Shown one piece after another: positions 1-10,580 of a DNA stretch of 64,000 nt. A model generated the notes under the pieces. That model searched no databases. It saw only the letters and a program-made list of their open reading frames with translations, and had not been told where the DNA came from. This stretch comes from Conchocele bisecta (taxonomy: Eukaryota; Mollusca; Bivalvia; Lucinida; Thyasiridae): the NCBI GenBank assembly GCA_029237695.1, contig CM055266.1, forward strand, positions 115,833,370 through 115,897,369. Reading direction: 5' to 3'. Numbering within the stretch: the stretch's first letter is position 1; each line of letters starts with the position of its first letter. A program made the position numbers and the translations under genes.

Positions 1-245
1 CCCACACCCATGCTGCCCTTAATATAAACTTTTGACCTTGACAACTTTGAACTTGTACATACATGTACATTAATAAGTTCGCCGGAGTTTCTCAATTCTG
101 TCATAACTTCTATATCCCTTGATGGATTACTTTAATATTTCAATACATCATACTTGTGGACAAACGTCACACATCCATGCTGACATTAATATGACCTTGA
201 CCCTTTGACCTTGACATATTTTAACTTTTTCACTCATTAAGAAGT
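1..245 (+). repeat. Dispersed molluscan repeat, family E (partial)
   Basis: The stretch carries the words 'gccggagtttctcaattctg', 'ataacttctatatccctt', 'cacacatccatgctg' and 'atgaccttgaccctttgacc'. The same words recur at 25490-25980 and 35060-35440. It is made of two units of roughly 150 bp and is cut by the window edge. No coding capacity is seen. Confidence 0.75.
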
Positions 246-282
246 TGCTAGTAGTAATCCACCACAGTTCGATATACCATGG

Positions 283-416
283 AGCAGGGCTCCAGATACA
301 GATAAGGAATTAGTAATTGAGTATTTTCACTCCATCATACTGTATCTGAAGCAATTGGGTATTTCAATATTTTAATTGGGTAAAATAAAATCACACTACT
401 GTTTGCACATCAACAG
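283..416 (+). repeat. Dispersed repeat, family I ('caattgggtattt')
   Basis: The words 'gggctccagata', 'actccatcat', 'gaagcaattgggtatttcaa' and 'cacactactgttt' recur at 41632-41706, and in weaker form at 22611-22803 and 23883-24010. This is non-coding dispersed repeat DNA. Confidence 0.6.
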
Positions 417-441
417 ACAGCAATTATTGAATTGTTTGCTT

Positions 442-519
442 CGAAAACATGTCTTGGCATTTCATTAGAATTGTCTCCTTGGAGACAATTCTAATGAAAT
501 ACCAAGATGTGTTTTCATG
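442..519. repeat. Foldback palindrome
   Basis: Two arms of about 37 bases pair around position 480/481. The inner 21 bases of each arm (from 'catttcattagaattgtctc' and its complement) are nearly perfect, and the outer parts carry a few mismatches. It ends just left of the assembly gap, where such hairpins often break assemblies (inference). Confidence 0.8.
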
Positions 520-552
520 GAAAATATGAAAAAATATGCTATATTTGTGGTC

Positions 553-1052
553 NNNNNNNNNNNNNNNNNNNNNNNNNNNNNNNNNNNNNNNNNNNNNNNN
601 NNNNNNNNNNNNNNNNNNNNNNNNNNNNNNNNNNNNNNNNNNNNNNNNNNNNNNNNNNNNNNNNNNNNNNNNNNNNNNNNNNNNNNNNNNNNNNNNNNNN
701 NNNNNNNNNNNNNNNNNNNNNNNNNNNNNNNNNNNNNNNNNNNNNNNNNNNNNNNNNNNNNNNNNNNNNNNNNNNNNNNNNNNNNNNNNNNNNNNNNNNN
801 NNNNNNNNNNNNNNNNNNNNNNNNNNNNNNNNNNNNNNNNNNNNNNNNNNNNNNNNNNNNNNNNNNNNNNNNNNNNNNNNNNNNNNNNNNNNNNNNNNNN
901 NNNNNNNNNNNNNNNNNNNNNNNNNNNNNNNNNNNNNNNNNNNNNNNNNNNNNNNNNNNNNNNNNNNNNNNNNNNNNNNNNNNNNNNNNNNNNNNNNNNN
1001 NNNNNNNNNNNNNNNNNNNNNNNNNNNNNNNNNNNNNNNNNNNNNNNNNNNN
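553..1052. other. Assembly gap (500 N)
   Basis: Exactly 500 undetermined bases, which suggests a fixed-size scaffold join rather than a measured distance. Missing 5' exons of XPC could lie here or upstream of the window. Confidence 0.99.
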
Positions 1053-2185
1053 TAATATTTGTTGTTTTGTTTACCAGAGAAATAATTTATCAGGATGATC
1101 TGCATTACAAATGCCATTAGTAATTACTGTTATCATTAACTGAATTCTTCAGCCAAGTATAAAATATGCTGAAAAATTGACGCCATTTACGGAAAATATT
1201 GTAAAAGTATTTAATGAAATTACGCAGATGTCCGAAGGTACAAAATCACATGGCGTGTCCAGGGACCATACATACAATTCTTCGTCCCAGGCGTGTCTCA
1301 CGATACATGTATAGATTTACATACAGAATACCGTTTCATATACTTTTGTGCATTCTTGCTGTAAGTCGCCCTGCGTGACAGCCAAATATCTGAGTAATGG
1401 AGAACCGTACTTTGTTTACAACATGGGAGTACATTATCAGTAAATCGCCTAAAAATATGCTGGGTCTTTTGCGGACATGATGAAAAAAAACTACGGTATT
1501 GGTTTTTTTGAGGTAGCAGACGAATTGACCGAAATTGCGGACAATTTGACAGCGGGACGATTTTACCTGATACAAAAAAAAAAAACAGTTTACTTTTACA
1601 CAACTGTCAGTTGTGGTTTTTTGATACCATTTGAAACTATTTTGATACAACCATATACGACCTCTGTACTTTATTTTCAATTATTTTGTATGCGAGTTGC
1701 CATTCCGGCCAATGTGTAGGGTTTCAATGCCATATTTGTGTGTATTAGAAATGTTTGATGTACCGAGGCCGAAACGGAATGGGTACGAAGTGAAAACAAG
1801 TTACGAGTGGCCAGCAAAAGGTGTCCGAGAAATGGGATGCACAGCTTTTAATTACGTACCGTACAAAACCAGGAGATACGCCGATTCGTTCGTCATCATG
1901 TCAACTAAGTAATAGGCATAATCCCCGATTGAATGACGATAGAATTTATACGCAAAATTACATTTTACTATGGGACGTTCGTGAAACGAAATTTTTTTTT
2001 CACGGTGCAACACCAATATATTCCCAGCGATAATACCCGCAGTTAGCTTTATTTTCAAAGGTCAGTAACTGTTACGAAGTAAAATCCAAGGTCTGCATCC
2101 ACTAAATGCGCAAGTTATGAGTTCACTTTCAGAAATACCTTCTAAAATATAAAGTGCAAGCGGGGCACGATACTTGGTGGACGCC
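1053..2185. other. No gene recognised
   Basis: Several open frames of 60-114 codons exist on both strands, for example a plus frame from 1477 beginning MMKKNYGIGF. They overlap each other, run through poly-A/T stretches and show no familiar domain or convincing splice signals. I see neither a repeat family nor a gene. Confidence 0.5.
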
Positions 2186-2415
2186 ATTTTTTTTTAAATC
2201 TTAACTTATTTAAGACTACCCATGAGGTGTCTTAAGTTTTACTTAGATTTAACAGTATTTAAGACAATTCTTAGTCGAACTTACCTTTATGAATAGGACT
2301 TAAGATTTTCTTAAAATTTAAGACGACCGTAAGTCAAAAACTAAGTCGAAGCAGCAAGTTAAGATCAACTTTAAGTTTAAGACGTGACTAAGATTCTTTA
2401 TGAATACGGGCCCTG
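2186..2415. repeat. MITE-like A/T-rich element ('cttaagttt...gggccc')
   Basis: The stretch is packed with both orientations of 'cttaagattt' and 'aaatttaagac', so it can fold on itself. It ends in 'tttatgaatacgggccct', a terminus I associate with a common animal MITE type. The boundary is approximate. Confidence 0.5.
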
Positions 2416-2900
2416 GCCCTACACCAACCATACTTGGACAACTTCATCTCCTAGTGATGTACATCAACAACCCCTGACCTATATTTGACATTGACCTACA
2501 TTTAACCTTGAATTCCCCTTGATTAAGATTTTTAGTTAACCTTGGTTAAGGTTTTTAGTCAAGCTTGTAGATGGAATACTATTGTGCATACAGACACCAT
2601 ACTTGGATAACTTTTTCTCATAGGGATGTACATCAATAACCCCTGACCTATATTTTACCTTCACCTACATTTAACCTTGAATTACTTGGTTAATGTTTAT
2701 AGTCAAGCTTGTACATGTATATGGAATACTCCTGGGCCTACAGCAACCATACTTGGAAAACTTCATCTCCTAGTGATGTACATCAATAACCCCTGACCTA
2801 TATCTGACATTCACCTACATGTAACCTTGAATTACTTACTTAATTTCCCTTGGTTAAGGTTTTTAGTCTACCTTGGTTAAGGTTTTTATGCAGGCCGCAG
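2416..2900 (+). repeat. Tandem repeat, about 165-bp unit, three copies
   Basis: The sequence 'catacttggacaacttcatc', 'gatgtacatcaa', 'acccctgacctatat' recurs starting near 2424, 2600 and 2748, with spacers containing 'ttggttaaggtttttagt'. It is followed by 'tatgcaggccgcagcca', a word also seen at 7613. This is the body of a hairpin-headed molluscan repeat. No gene is present. Confidence 0.7.
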
Positions 2901-3285
2901 CCACCTTGTTTGTCAAGCTATGTGTACATCGACAACCCTCGTAGTCGAGCTATGCTGTTCTCCTACAGCTCTTGTTATTTTATTATCTCACAATATACAG
3001 CAAACTTATGCAGAAAATACAAGGTAGCTACATATATGCTGTTGCTGCCTTAAATTCTACTTTTCCAAGTCCTGATAACATGCAGTGGTGGTATTGGGGG
3101 AGACATGTTTTTGTCTGAAAAACAATCCTCTAGTTTCACATTGGTGTGAGTATTTTGTACTCCCACTTGACAATCAGTGTGTATTCTACTAAAATAAGTG
3201 TGTAAAATACGCCAATACGCACCTGGAGCTCTGTTTATTTATATGTGCCTTACTGGATGCTTGTGTCATCACAAAGATAGCTGTC

Positions 3286-3319
3286 GGGGGGGGGGGGGGG
3301 GGGGTGGGGGGGGGGGGGG
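3286..3319. repeat. Poly-G tract
   Basis: A run of 19 G, one T and 14 G. Such a run is difficult to sequence, so its true length may differ. The flanking 2901-3285 and 3320-3577 hold no recognisable gene. Confidence 0.9.
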
Positions 3320-3577
3320 AATTATATTGTTTACCCTGTCCATCTATCTGTCCATCTGTCAGTGGAAAATATTTATTTCTATGTGATAATTTTGCTAGCA
3401 GATATCCGATCTCTATATTTCACGCGTACATTCATATAAACTATTGGAAGAACCTTATCGAATGTGAGTTTTGTCTTGTCAAGGTCATGGCTGCTAAAAA
3501 TATATTGTTTATTGCGCATTTCTTTCTTTACCTTGCGGTAACTTGACTACTGTATCCTATCTTCGCGTGCGCTCAGA

Positions 3578-3648
3578 AGTATATGTCTCGACCACTATTT
3601 GAACTGTCTTGCCGAGACTGTTCAAATGAGTGGTCACACCATATACTT
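3578..3648. repeat. Foldback palindrome (ACTCATTTGAAC class)
   Basis: Arms 'agtatatgtctcgaccacta' and 'tagtggtc...atatact' pair imperfectly around 3612. The right arm contains 'ttcaaatgagtggt', the word shared with the foldbacks at 19687-19760 and 23182-23246. The remaining sequence to 4217 contains no recognised gene. Confidence 0.7.
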
Positions 3649-4217
3649 TCATTAAGAAATAACAAAAATAAAAATATTTAATAAATTTCACTCCACTCTA
3701 CATTTGTATCAACCTTGCGACAAGCCCTTTTGAATTTGGGCTTCATCCCCTCAAGGTCACAGGTGCTTGATGGCTGTTTTGTTCTTGATTCCTCACTAGC
3801 TGTGGCATTTTATTTTACAAACACCTTTCCTGGATTTGTAATTCAACGACCAATCTTACTGGGATTCACACCTGGAGCCAAGTGATTTAGTGTTGTAGTA
3901 ACAGTGCCTGCTACCAGATCAGAATATTGGTTTTGGATCGGAAAAGGTGTTCGAATTTCATTTCCTGATTTCATACCCCCACCTCGCACCCACTTTGCAG
4001 GTTCATTTCTGTCTGTTTGTGACTCATTCCATCAATCAGAGCCAGGCCCGTGTGATGGTAAAACTGCGCAAACATGTTCTCCATATTCATTCAATAAATT
4101 ATGCTGTTTGATTGGCCGCGACTCGACCAATCAAAACTGCTGATTTTGAGCATGAAAACAAGACTACATAGTCTAAAAGGTATTTAAGCCCAGCCCAGAT
4201 CACAATTTTAATTGAAG

Positions 4218-4277
4218 GGGTCTGTTGAAGAAAGGGGCTAACTCCCTCATGGAAGTTAGCCCCATCTTCCACAGACC
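4218..4277. repeat. Hairpin
   Basis: 'gggtctgttgaagaaagggg' pairs with the later 'cccatcttccacagacc' around an inner stem 'ggggctaact' / 'agttagcccc'. It is probably a repeat terminus, since it lies 12 bp before the family D element that follows. It is too A/T-poor and isolated to call a terminator. Confidence 0.5.
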
Positions 4278-4288
4278 ACTACATTTTT

Positions 4289-5309
4289 AATGCCACCACC
4301 GAATGGTGAGGGCGGGCATAGTGTTACCGGCGTCCGTACGTCCCGTCCCGCTCAGGTAAATTTCTTATAATTTCTGTTTCCTTTCATGTAGCTGCTTCAT
4401 ATTTCACACATGCATTCCTCTGATAGTCTTCTATCGTGCTGTGACAAATCCACGATCCTCGGGGCCCCCGCTAAATCCAAGGTCACATACTTAGTGCATT
4501 CAAAACCTTAATGCTCTGGTAAATTTACTATAATTTCTGTTTTCTTGCACAGATCTGCTTGATACTTCACACACACATTGCTCTAATGGTTCCCTACTGC
4601 CCTGTGACAAATCCACGATCGTTCCGCCCCCGCTAAGCCCAGGGTCAAGGTCACACACTTTGTGCATTCAAAACCTTAACGCTCTGGTAAATTTACTATA
4701 ATTTCTGTTTCCTTGCATAGATCTGCTTGATATTTCACACACACATTGCGCTAATGGTCCTCTACCACCCTGTAGCAAATCCACGATCGTCCCGACCCCG
4801 CTAAGCCCATGGTCTAGGTCACATACTTGATACGTTCAAAACGTCTTATAATTTCTGTTTCCTAGCACCGATCTGCTTGATATTTCACACATTGCTCTAA
4901 TGGTCCTCTACTGCCCTGTGACAAATCCGCTAAGCCCATAGTCAAGGTCACATACTTTATGCGTTCGAAACCTTAACGCTCGGGTAAATGTCTTATAATT
5001 CTGTTTCCTTGCAAGGCTCTGCTTGATATTTCACACACACGTTGCTCTAATGGTCCTCTACTGCCCTGTGACCAATCCACGATCGTCCTGCCCCTGCTAA
5101 GCCCAGGGTCACATACTTAATGCATTCAAAACTCATAAATGTCTTCTACTTTCTATTTCCTTGCATGGATCTGCTTGATATTTCACACAGGCATTGATCT
5201 GATGGTCTGCAGTCGTGCTGTGACAAATCCACGCCTCTCTGGCCCTCTGTGTTTTCAAATGTGCCTCATTTTCTTTGGCTGCTACTGGGGGCCACATTTC
5301 TAGTATGAT
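4289..5309 (+). repeat. Hairpin-headed tandem-repeat element, family D (copy 1)
   Basis: It starts with the hairpin-like head 'atgccaccaccgaatggtg' followed by 'gcatagtgttaccggcgtcc'. It then has about six tandem units of 145-165 bp with 'tataatttctgtttcct', 'ctgcttgatatttcacaca' and 'ctaatggtcctct'. It closes with 'tttctttggctgc', 'gggggccacatttctagta'. The head hairpin, tandem body and CTAG end recur at 15758-16827, 17005-17978 and, inverted, 56440-56702. The structure resembles bivalve non-autonomous Helitron-like elements; that class assignment is inference. Confidence 0.75.
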
Positions 5310-5365
5310 TTTTGTTGGAATCTAACCATTCAACTTAGCTTGTGTTGTATGTATTATGTTTGTAG

Positions 5366-5581
5366 GTCAACCTTTTGTGCCTTATAAGTTGTGGCCTTCA
5401 TCTGAACAAACTCTGCCGGAACGATGTGTTACAAGCCCAGGCAATGTCCATCATTGGAATAGTGCGAGAGTTAAATGTAACCTCCGTAGCAAACTGCAGT
5501 GCCACTCACATGACCAGGATTGTCAACGGGATTGTGGGTAAATTCAAAATCCAGAGAGAAGTGGATGCAGGGGTTGATTTG
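5366..5581 (+). CDS. XPC: XPC exon (transglutaminase-like / Rad4 N-terminal part), phase 0
   Basis: This exon encodes 72 residues beginning VNLLCLISCG and ending VDAGVDL. It is bounded by acceptor 'atgtttgtag' and donor 'gtgagt', and both ends are phase 0. It aligns in order with the part of vertebrate XPC that reads HLLCLLANGF, IGLSII and LVKWFIGTF, inside the Rad4 transglutaminase-homology domain. XPC binds distorted DNA with RAD23 and centrin and starts global-genome nucleotide excision repair in the nucleus. The exon before it, which should end near the conserved 'HK', is not visible between 1 and 5365; it may be in the gap or farther upstream. The next exon is almost 3 kb away because the intron is full of repeats. 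Confidence 0.88.
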
Positions 5582-5639
5582 GTGAGTATTGTTAGACATT
5601 AGGCTACCATAAGTTGTAAACAAGAATTTGTTTGGGCTG

Positions 5640-5740
5640 AGGGATTCCTTGACAATCTAGGGTTAGAGCATTGGACTAAGTAGTGGAGGTAGAGGTTCAA
5701 TCCCCACTATAAGCATGAAAAACACATCTTTCATTTTTGT
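5640..5740 (+). repeat. tRNA-like SINE head
   Basis: 'ctagggttagagcattggac' resembles box A and 'gaggttcaatcccc' resembles box B, spaced as in a tRNA. There is no mature cloverleaf, and the sequence runs into 'actcctgctaaagcgactat', so I call it a SINE-like relic within an XPC intron. Confidence 0.55.
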
Positions 5741-5850
5741 CACTCCTGCTAAAGCGACTATAGTCGCCGCTGTTTCCGTTGTGGTTGGTGCTTTGTTTTG
5801 CATACAACCCACGTCCGACCATCCAAGGTCAAGGTCACTGAGGACTATTT

Positions 5851-7484
5851 TTTAGCTCACCTGAGCGAAGCTCATGTGAGCTATTGTTACCGCAATGTGT
5901 CGTTCGTCCGTCGTCGTCCGTCGTCGTCCGTGAACATTTTCAAACGTCTTCTCCTCGGTAATCATTGGGCCTATAGTCACCAAACTTGATGGTCATGGTC
6001 CTTATGTAGGGGGATTGCAAAATTGTTAAAATGACGTCATTACGTAATCCAAGATTGCCGCCGTCTAAAAATAGCACAAATTCTTAAAAAATCTTTTTCT
6101 CAAGAACCGCCTGTCATATATCAAATTGAAGGTATCAATGAGGCGATCACTCTGGTGCATTTTTTGTTGAAATCGGATGGTTATGTCATCCAAGATGGCC
6201 ACCGAAGGTCAAAAGGTTGTTCTTTTATTAGAGATTTCAAAAGTCTTCTTCACATGAACCGCTTGGCCCATGGTAGCCAAACTTAAAAATTATGGTCCAT
6301 GGGTGAAAGCCTTTTCAGATTTGTTAAAATGGAGGTCATCGCTAATCCAAGATGGCCGCCATCTAAAAATAGCATAAATTCTTAAAAAATCTTCTTCTCA
6401 TGAACCGCTAGCCGGATTTCGACGAAACTTGGTAGGAATGATCGATGTACAATGCTCTTTCAAAGTTGTTAAAATGGTGACCCCGGGGTAAAAAATGGGC
6501 GTGGCCCGTGGGGTCAATTGGGGTCAAATTTTATTTTTGACCGAATATGGTCATATTATATATCAAATCGAAGGTATCAATGAGGCGATCACTCTGGTGC
6601 ATTTTTTGTTCAAATCGGATGGTTATGTCATCCATGATGGCCGCCGAAGGTCAAATGTTTGTTCTTTTATTAGAGATTTCAAAATTGTTCTTCACATGAA
6701 CCGCTTGGCCCGTGGTAGCCAAACTTAAAAGTTATGGTCCATGGGTGAAGCCTTTTCAGATTTGTTAAAATGGAGGTCATCGCTAATCCAAGATGGCTGC
6801 CGTCTAAAAATAGCCTAAATTCTGCAAAAATCTTCTCATGAACCGCTAGCCGGATTTCGACGAAACTTGGTAGGAATGATCGATGTACAATGCTCTTTCA
6901 AAGTTGTTAAAATGGTGACCCCTGGGTCAAAAATGGGCATGGCCCGTGGGGTCAAATTGGGGTCAAATTTTATTTTTGACCGAATATGGTCATATTATAT
7001 ATCAAATCAAAGGTATCAAGGAGGCGATCACTCTGGTACATTTTTTGTCGAAATCGGATTGTTATGTCATCCAAGATGGCCGCCAAAATGTCAAACGGTC
7101 GTTCTTTTATTAGAGATTTCAAAATTCTTCTTCACATGAACTGCTTGGCCCATGGTAGCCAAACTTAAAAAGTTATGGTCCATGGGTGAAGCCTTTTCAG
7201 ATTTGTTAAAATGGAGGTCATCGCTAATCCAAGATGGCCACCGTCTAAAAATAGCCTAAATTCTTAAAAAATCTTCTTCTCATGAACCGCTAGCCGGATT
7301 TCGACGAAACTTGGTAGGAATGATCGCTGTACAATGCTCTTTCAAAGTTGTTAAAATGGTGTCAAAAATGGGCGTGGGCCCGTGGGGTCAAATTGAGGTC
7401 AAACACATGAACTCAATGTCACATTCTCCTCTGGTGTTCATGGAGTCAGGTGAGCGAATTAGGGCCATCATGTCCCTCTTGTTT
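5851..7484 (+). repeat. Hairpin-headed tandem-repeat element, family A (copy 1)
   Basis: Head hairpin 'agctcacctgagcgaagctc' continues 'atgtgagct' (5854-5882). The body consists of about 440-bp units (landmark 'agccggatttcgac' at 6409, 6848, 7289) rich in 'aagatggccgcc' and 'aaaatgg'. The tail is 'caggtgagcgaattagggcc' with a second hairpin (7461-7477), ending 'cttgttt'. Other copies are 10577-11725 and 44546-45701. Open frames inside are repeat translations, not genes. It is Helitron- or Helentron-like by architecture only (inference). Confidence 0.8.
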
Positions 7485-7487
7485 TTA

Positions 7488-7565
7488 TTATTATCAAGGC
7501 TGCCAGCGAGGGGATTAGCTTCGTTTAACGATGCAGTTCTTATTTTTCAATGTATCTATTGCTAC
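7488..7565 (+). repeat. Fragment of repeat family H
   Basis: 'attatcaaggctgccagcga' followed by 'ggggattagcttcgtttaac' and 'gatgcagttcttattttt' matches, in reverse orientation, the segment at 58437-58497. It sits directly after the family A copy. Positions 7566-7879 hold no recognised feature. Confidence 0.65.
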
Positions 7566-7879
7566 ATTATATATATCTTACCCTGAGATCACCAGTTGTC
7601 TTGACGCGCTCGATATGCAGGCCGCGGCCATCTGGTATGATAAAATCGGCGTTAACGTTTGGTTTTGATGGGTGGGGTAAACGGACAACATTCTAAAATC
7701 TGTGTGTTATCTGTTTCTGTTTCAATATTTTGAAGCGTTATATAATATAAATGCACATATGTTGTATGATATTGTCTCGTAAAATGGTTTATACAATTTT
7801 GGCTATTTAACTGAGATCTCTTTTTTAAATAAATGAAATGTGATTAATGACAATAATGACAATTATGCAACTGCAATTC

Positions 7880-8282
7880 CCGAGTAAATCATTGGGTAGT
7901 ACAATCAAGGTGCATGATCACGTGGTTACAACAACAACAACGTCGTCCACTCCAAAGTACGTATTATTTGATATTTTCCTTAATATGCAACGGATTTTGA
8001 TGAAATATGACGCAGCAAAATTCGTCTTCATGAGCTGCATTTGGTGGTCTAGGGAGTTTGGCACAGACTTATGTCGTTTTTGCGACACGGAAATCGATTC
8101 TTCGTAAAAACGACAGAAGTTTGGGCGAAAATAGAGACCACCAAATGCAGCTGAACAAGACGCGTTTGATGAGCCATATTACATCAAAATACGTTACGTA
8201 ATAAGGACACTATAAAATAATACGTACTTTGAATCGATACTTGTTGTTGTTGTTAGTACCACGTGATCATACTGGATTACTC
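7880..8282. repeat. Palindromic MITE of about 400 bp
   Basis: The left half words 'atgatcacgtgg', 'ttacaacaacaacaac', 'ccaaagtacgtattat' and 'gctgcatttggtggtct' reappear as reverse complements in mirror order on the right ('agaccaccaaatgcagc', 'ataatacgtactttg', 'tgttgttgttgtt', 'ccacgtgatcat'). The centre is near 8085-8105. No protein is coded, so it is a non-autonomous foldback element in an XPC intron. Confidence 0.8.
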
Positions 8283-8544
8283 CGATAGTGTGCAACATTT
8301 TCATTATTTATACTAACTAAATGAGTCACCTGAAAAATAATATTTTCTATAAATTATAAAGTATGATCACTGCACATCAAAAAAATAAATTCAGAGAATA
8401 AATACTAATGTTCGTTAACATTTTAAGGAAACACGGTTATCGCCCCTGATATCAATGTGAAAATTCACGTCCGACATAAAATGTAATGTCCCAGATGATG
8501 TCTCATATGATGACGAAGTAACATATTGAAATTATGTTTTCCAG

Positions 8545-8607
8545 GGTCAGAGATTGCAAAGTGGTTTCCAGGCATTCACTGTGTACAGTAGTTTAGAACT
8601 AGTGTTG
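8545..8607 (+). CDS. XPC: XPC exon (21 codons), phase 0
   Basis: A 63-bp micro-exon between acceptor 'atgttttccag' and donor 'gtatgt'. It encodes GQRLQSGFQAFTVYSSLELVL. It corresponds to the vertebrate XPC segment TTLERRFAIYSARDDEELV, which follows the part coded by 5366-5581. Both boundaries are phase 0, so it joins the upstream exon (ending VDL) and the downstream exon (starting VYVILL) without a shift. It is too short to stand out as an open frame; recognition rests on homology, order and splice sites. Confidence 0.8.
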
Positions 8608-8885
8608 GTATGTATAGTATTAACTAATCACATGGAGAATAATTCCTATATGCTAAGAAAAGTTCGCTTTCCTTACTCCATTTCTTCATGTGTAATATTC
8701 GGGGTATTATGTCTCACTTTCCACTAATGTGGGTGAGGCAACAAAAACTTTCAGCACAGAAAGTCCTGATACAATTTTGGATGTACGTCAGAATGCTGTC
8801 TGCTTATCTCTCTAAGGACGTTAGCTGTTGCTTTGACATTAAACCCAGTCACTTTTCAATTGGAAAGTTCACTTGTCATTCAATG

Positions 8886-9119
8886 TGGGTGTGACTTGTT
8901 AAATGGGGCTTATGAGTTTTTGTTACCAGTGTAGATCCAGATCAGCCTGTGCATCCGCACAGTCTGATCAGGATCTGCACTGTTCGCCATTACATCAATG
9001 AAACACCCATCATGCTTCTAATAAGCAATATAGGTCATTATCAAGCAACAGAAGTGTGCTATATGATCAGCATCTACACTTGTCACAATTCCATAAGCCC
9101 CATTTCTCCAGTCACAGCC
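8886..9119. repeat. MITE, family 'GTGACTGGAGAAATGGGGC'
   Basis: The left end 'gtgacttgttaaatggggct' 'tat' is matched by the right end 'ataagccccatttctccagt' 'cac' as an inverted repeat. The interior has paired words 'gatccagatcagcctgtgca' and 'gatcaggatctgcactgttc'. Related copies or fragments are at 14066-14180, 14706-14939, 14995-15159, 18898-19100 and 19510-19580. The right end stops 28 bases before the next XPC exon. Confidence 0.8.
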
Positions 9120-9147
9120 GCAAACTATCCCGGGTGCACTGTTCCAG

Positions 9148-9234
9148 GTGTATGTGATTCTGTTGCGGGAGCTTGGCTTCTTGACCCGGCTGGTGATGTC
9201 CCTGCAGCCACTTCCCTTGAAGCCCAGCAGCAAG
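9148..9234 (+). CDS. XPC: XPC exon (29 codons), phase 0
   Basis: The acceptor is 'cactgttccag' and the donor 'gtgagc'. The exon encodes 29 residues starting VYVILLRELGFLTRLVMSLQ and ending KPSSK. This matches vertebrate XPC '[20 protein letters not shown]' followed by QPIPLK, a strongly conserved stretch of the transglutaminase-homology region. Both ends are phase 0. The MITE at 8886-9119 nearly touches the acceptor, leaving only 28 bp for a polypyrimidine tract. Confidence 0.88.
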
Positions 9235-9892
9235 GTGAGCATGTCATTCATGTCCTGGCACACTACTGTCTGTGTCACGAAATTTGACGGCTATAAATTT
9301 GACGGCTATACTCACAATGCAAAAACAATACTTTTTTTCTGATAATATTAAAATTGAGCAAAGTGTAAGGAGGCCTCTTCATTTTGTAAAATTTGGTTAA
9401 ATAATGAATTTATTACGAAAAAAAGTGATTTCTCTGTGGGCATTTAACATGGGTGTAAATTTTGGAAATTGACACCGATACCTGGCTAGATGAAAATGAT
9501 CTAAGAAAATACAAGTTATGTTTTAAAATTGATCTGCTATTTCTGAAATTAGAAAAATACGTCTAGACATGTTCCCCAAGTTAAATCCCATGGACATCGG
9601 GAAATATATTTCATAATAATATAAATATGTGACCAAATTTTATGAAATAAAAAATAGGCCCATTCTTAAATTTTACTAAAAAGTAATGGCAAATAACGGT
9701 AAAAAATGGTAAGTTTATGCAAAACCAGACAGTAGGGCCTTCGTAGTGATGTAGACAATCGTAGTGATGTAAGGCATATTGCTACGTGATGCTGGTGATA
9801 GGTTTCATGTAGTTTTAGGCCATCGGCTGAGATAAGGTACCTATTGACACTTGCTGCAATTGTTGATATTGCACTCTGTAGGATTATAATTA
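9235..9892. other. XPC intron, no feature recognised
   Basis: A/T-rich intronic sequence with a short direct duplication 'tttgacggctata' near 9283-9311. No coding or repeat-family signal was recognised. Confidence 0.6.
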
Positions 9893-10580
9893 TACCCCCG
9901 CCATACGAAGTATGTCGTGGGTATATAGTTTTCGTAATTCTGTCCGTCCATCCGTCAATGTTAGTTTTTGGGCATCCATTATCTCTGTAATGGTAAGTCG
10001 GATTGACTTCAAACTTCATATTATTCCTTGTCATCATCCATATTTTCATTCCATACCACACTCATGCGGCCTTCATGTCCACAGCGATGGGATACATGCC
10101 GTTGGCAACGTTGTCATTAAAAAATTTCAGTCAAAAAAGCCAAATCCAAGACAAAAATTTGCATGTAACACTGATGTTGAAGCTCCCCACGTTTTTTCGT
10201 ACTCTTGATGTTTAAGATCACTATTAATTGTGATACATTGGGATACTTTGTATTTGACACCGAACATCGTCCGCGTCCGCCGTAGACACTTCTTGTCCGG
10301 AGCATAACTCGAATACCTTTTGGAATATTTTCATGAAACTTCACACATGCATAGATCTTGAGCAAAAGGTGTGTCACTCTCAAGAATGACAACTCTTGTG
10401 TCGCTAATTTTTTAGTTATCTCGCTTTGTTTTTTTGGCATAGTGATTTCGTGTACGGAGCACAACTCGAACACCCTTTGAAATATTTTCATGAAGCTTCA
10501 CACATGCGCAGACCACGACCCAAAGATGTGTCGTGCGCAAGAATGACAACTCTTGCGTTACTCTTGCGTTGCTGTTTTTT
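9893..10580 (+). repeat. Hairpin-headed repeats, family C (left part, with a second head type)
   Basis: The head 'tacccccgccatacgaagta' continues 'tgtcgtgggtata'. After a short unrelated stretch the family C body begins at about 10229: 'tccgcgtccgccgtagacac', 'ttcttgtccggagcataact', then units with 'gaatgacaactcttg' about every 155 bp. It is interrupted at about 10577 by a family A insertion and resumes at about 11726. Confidence 0.7.

Noticed and set aside
1298..1912. Overlapping small open frames on both strands
   Set aside because: Mutually overlapping, with no homology recognised and no splice or repeat context; too little to call a gene.
6495..7586. Several MGVARGVNWGQ-type open frames
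   Set aside because: They are the same 440-bp family A unit in different copies (also near 10927, 11387, 44910, 45313), so they are repeat translations.
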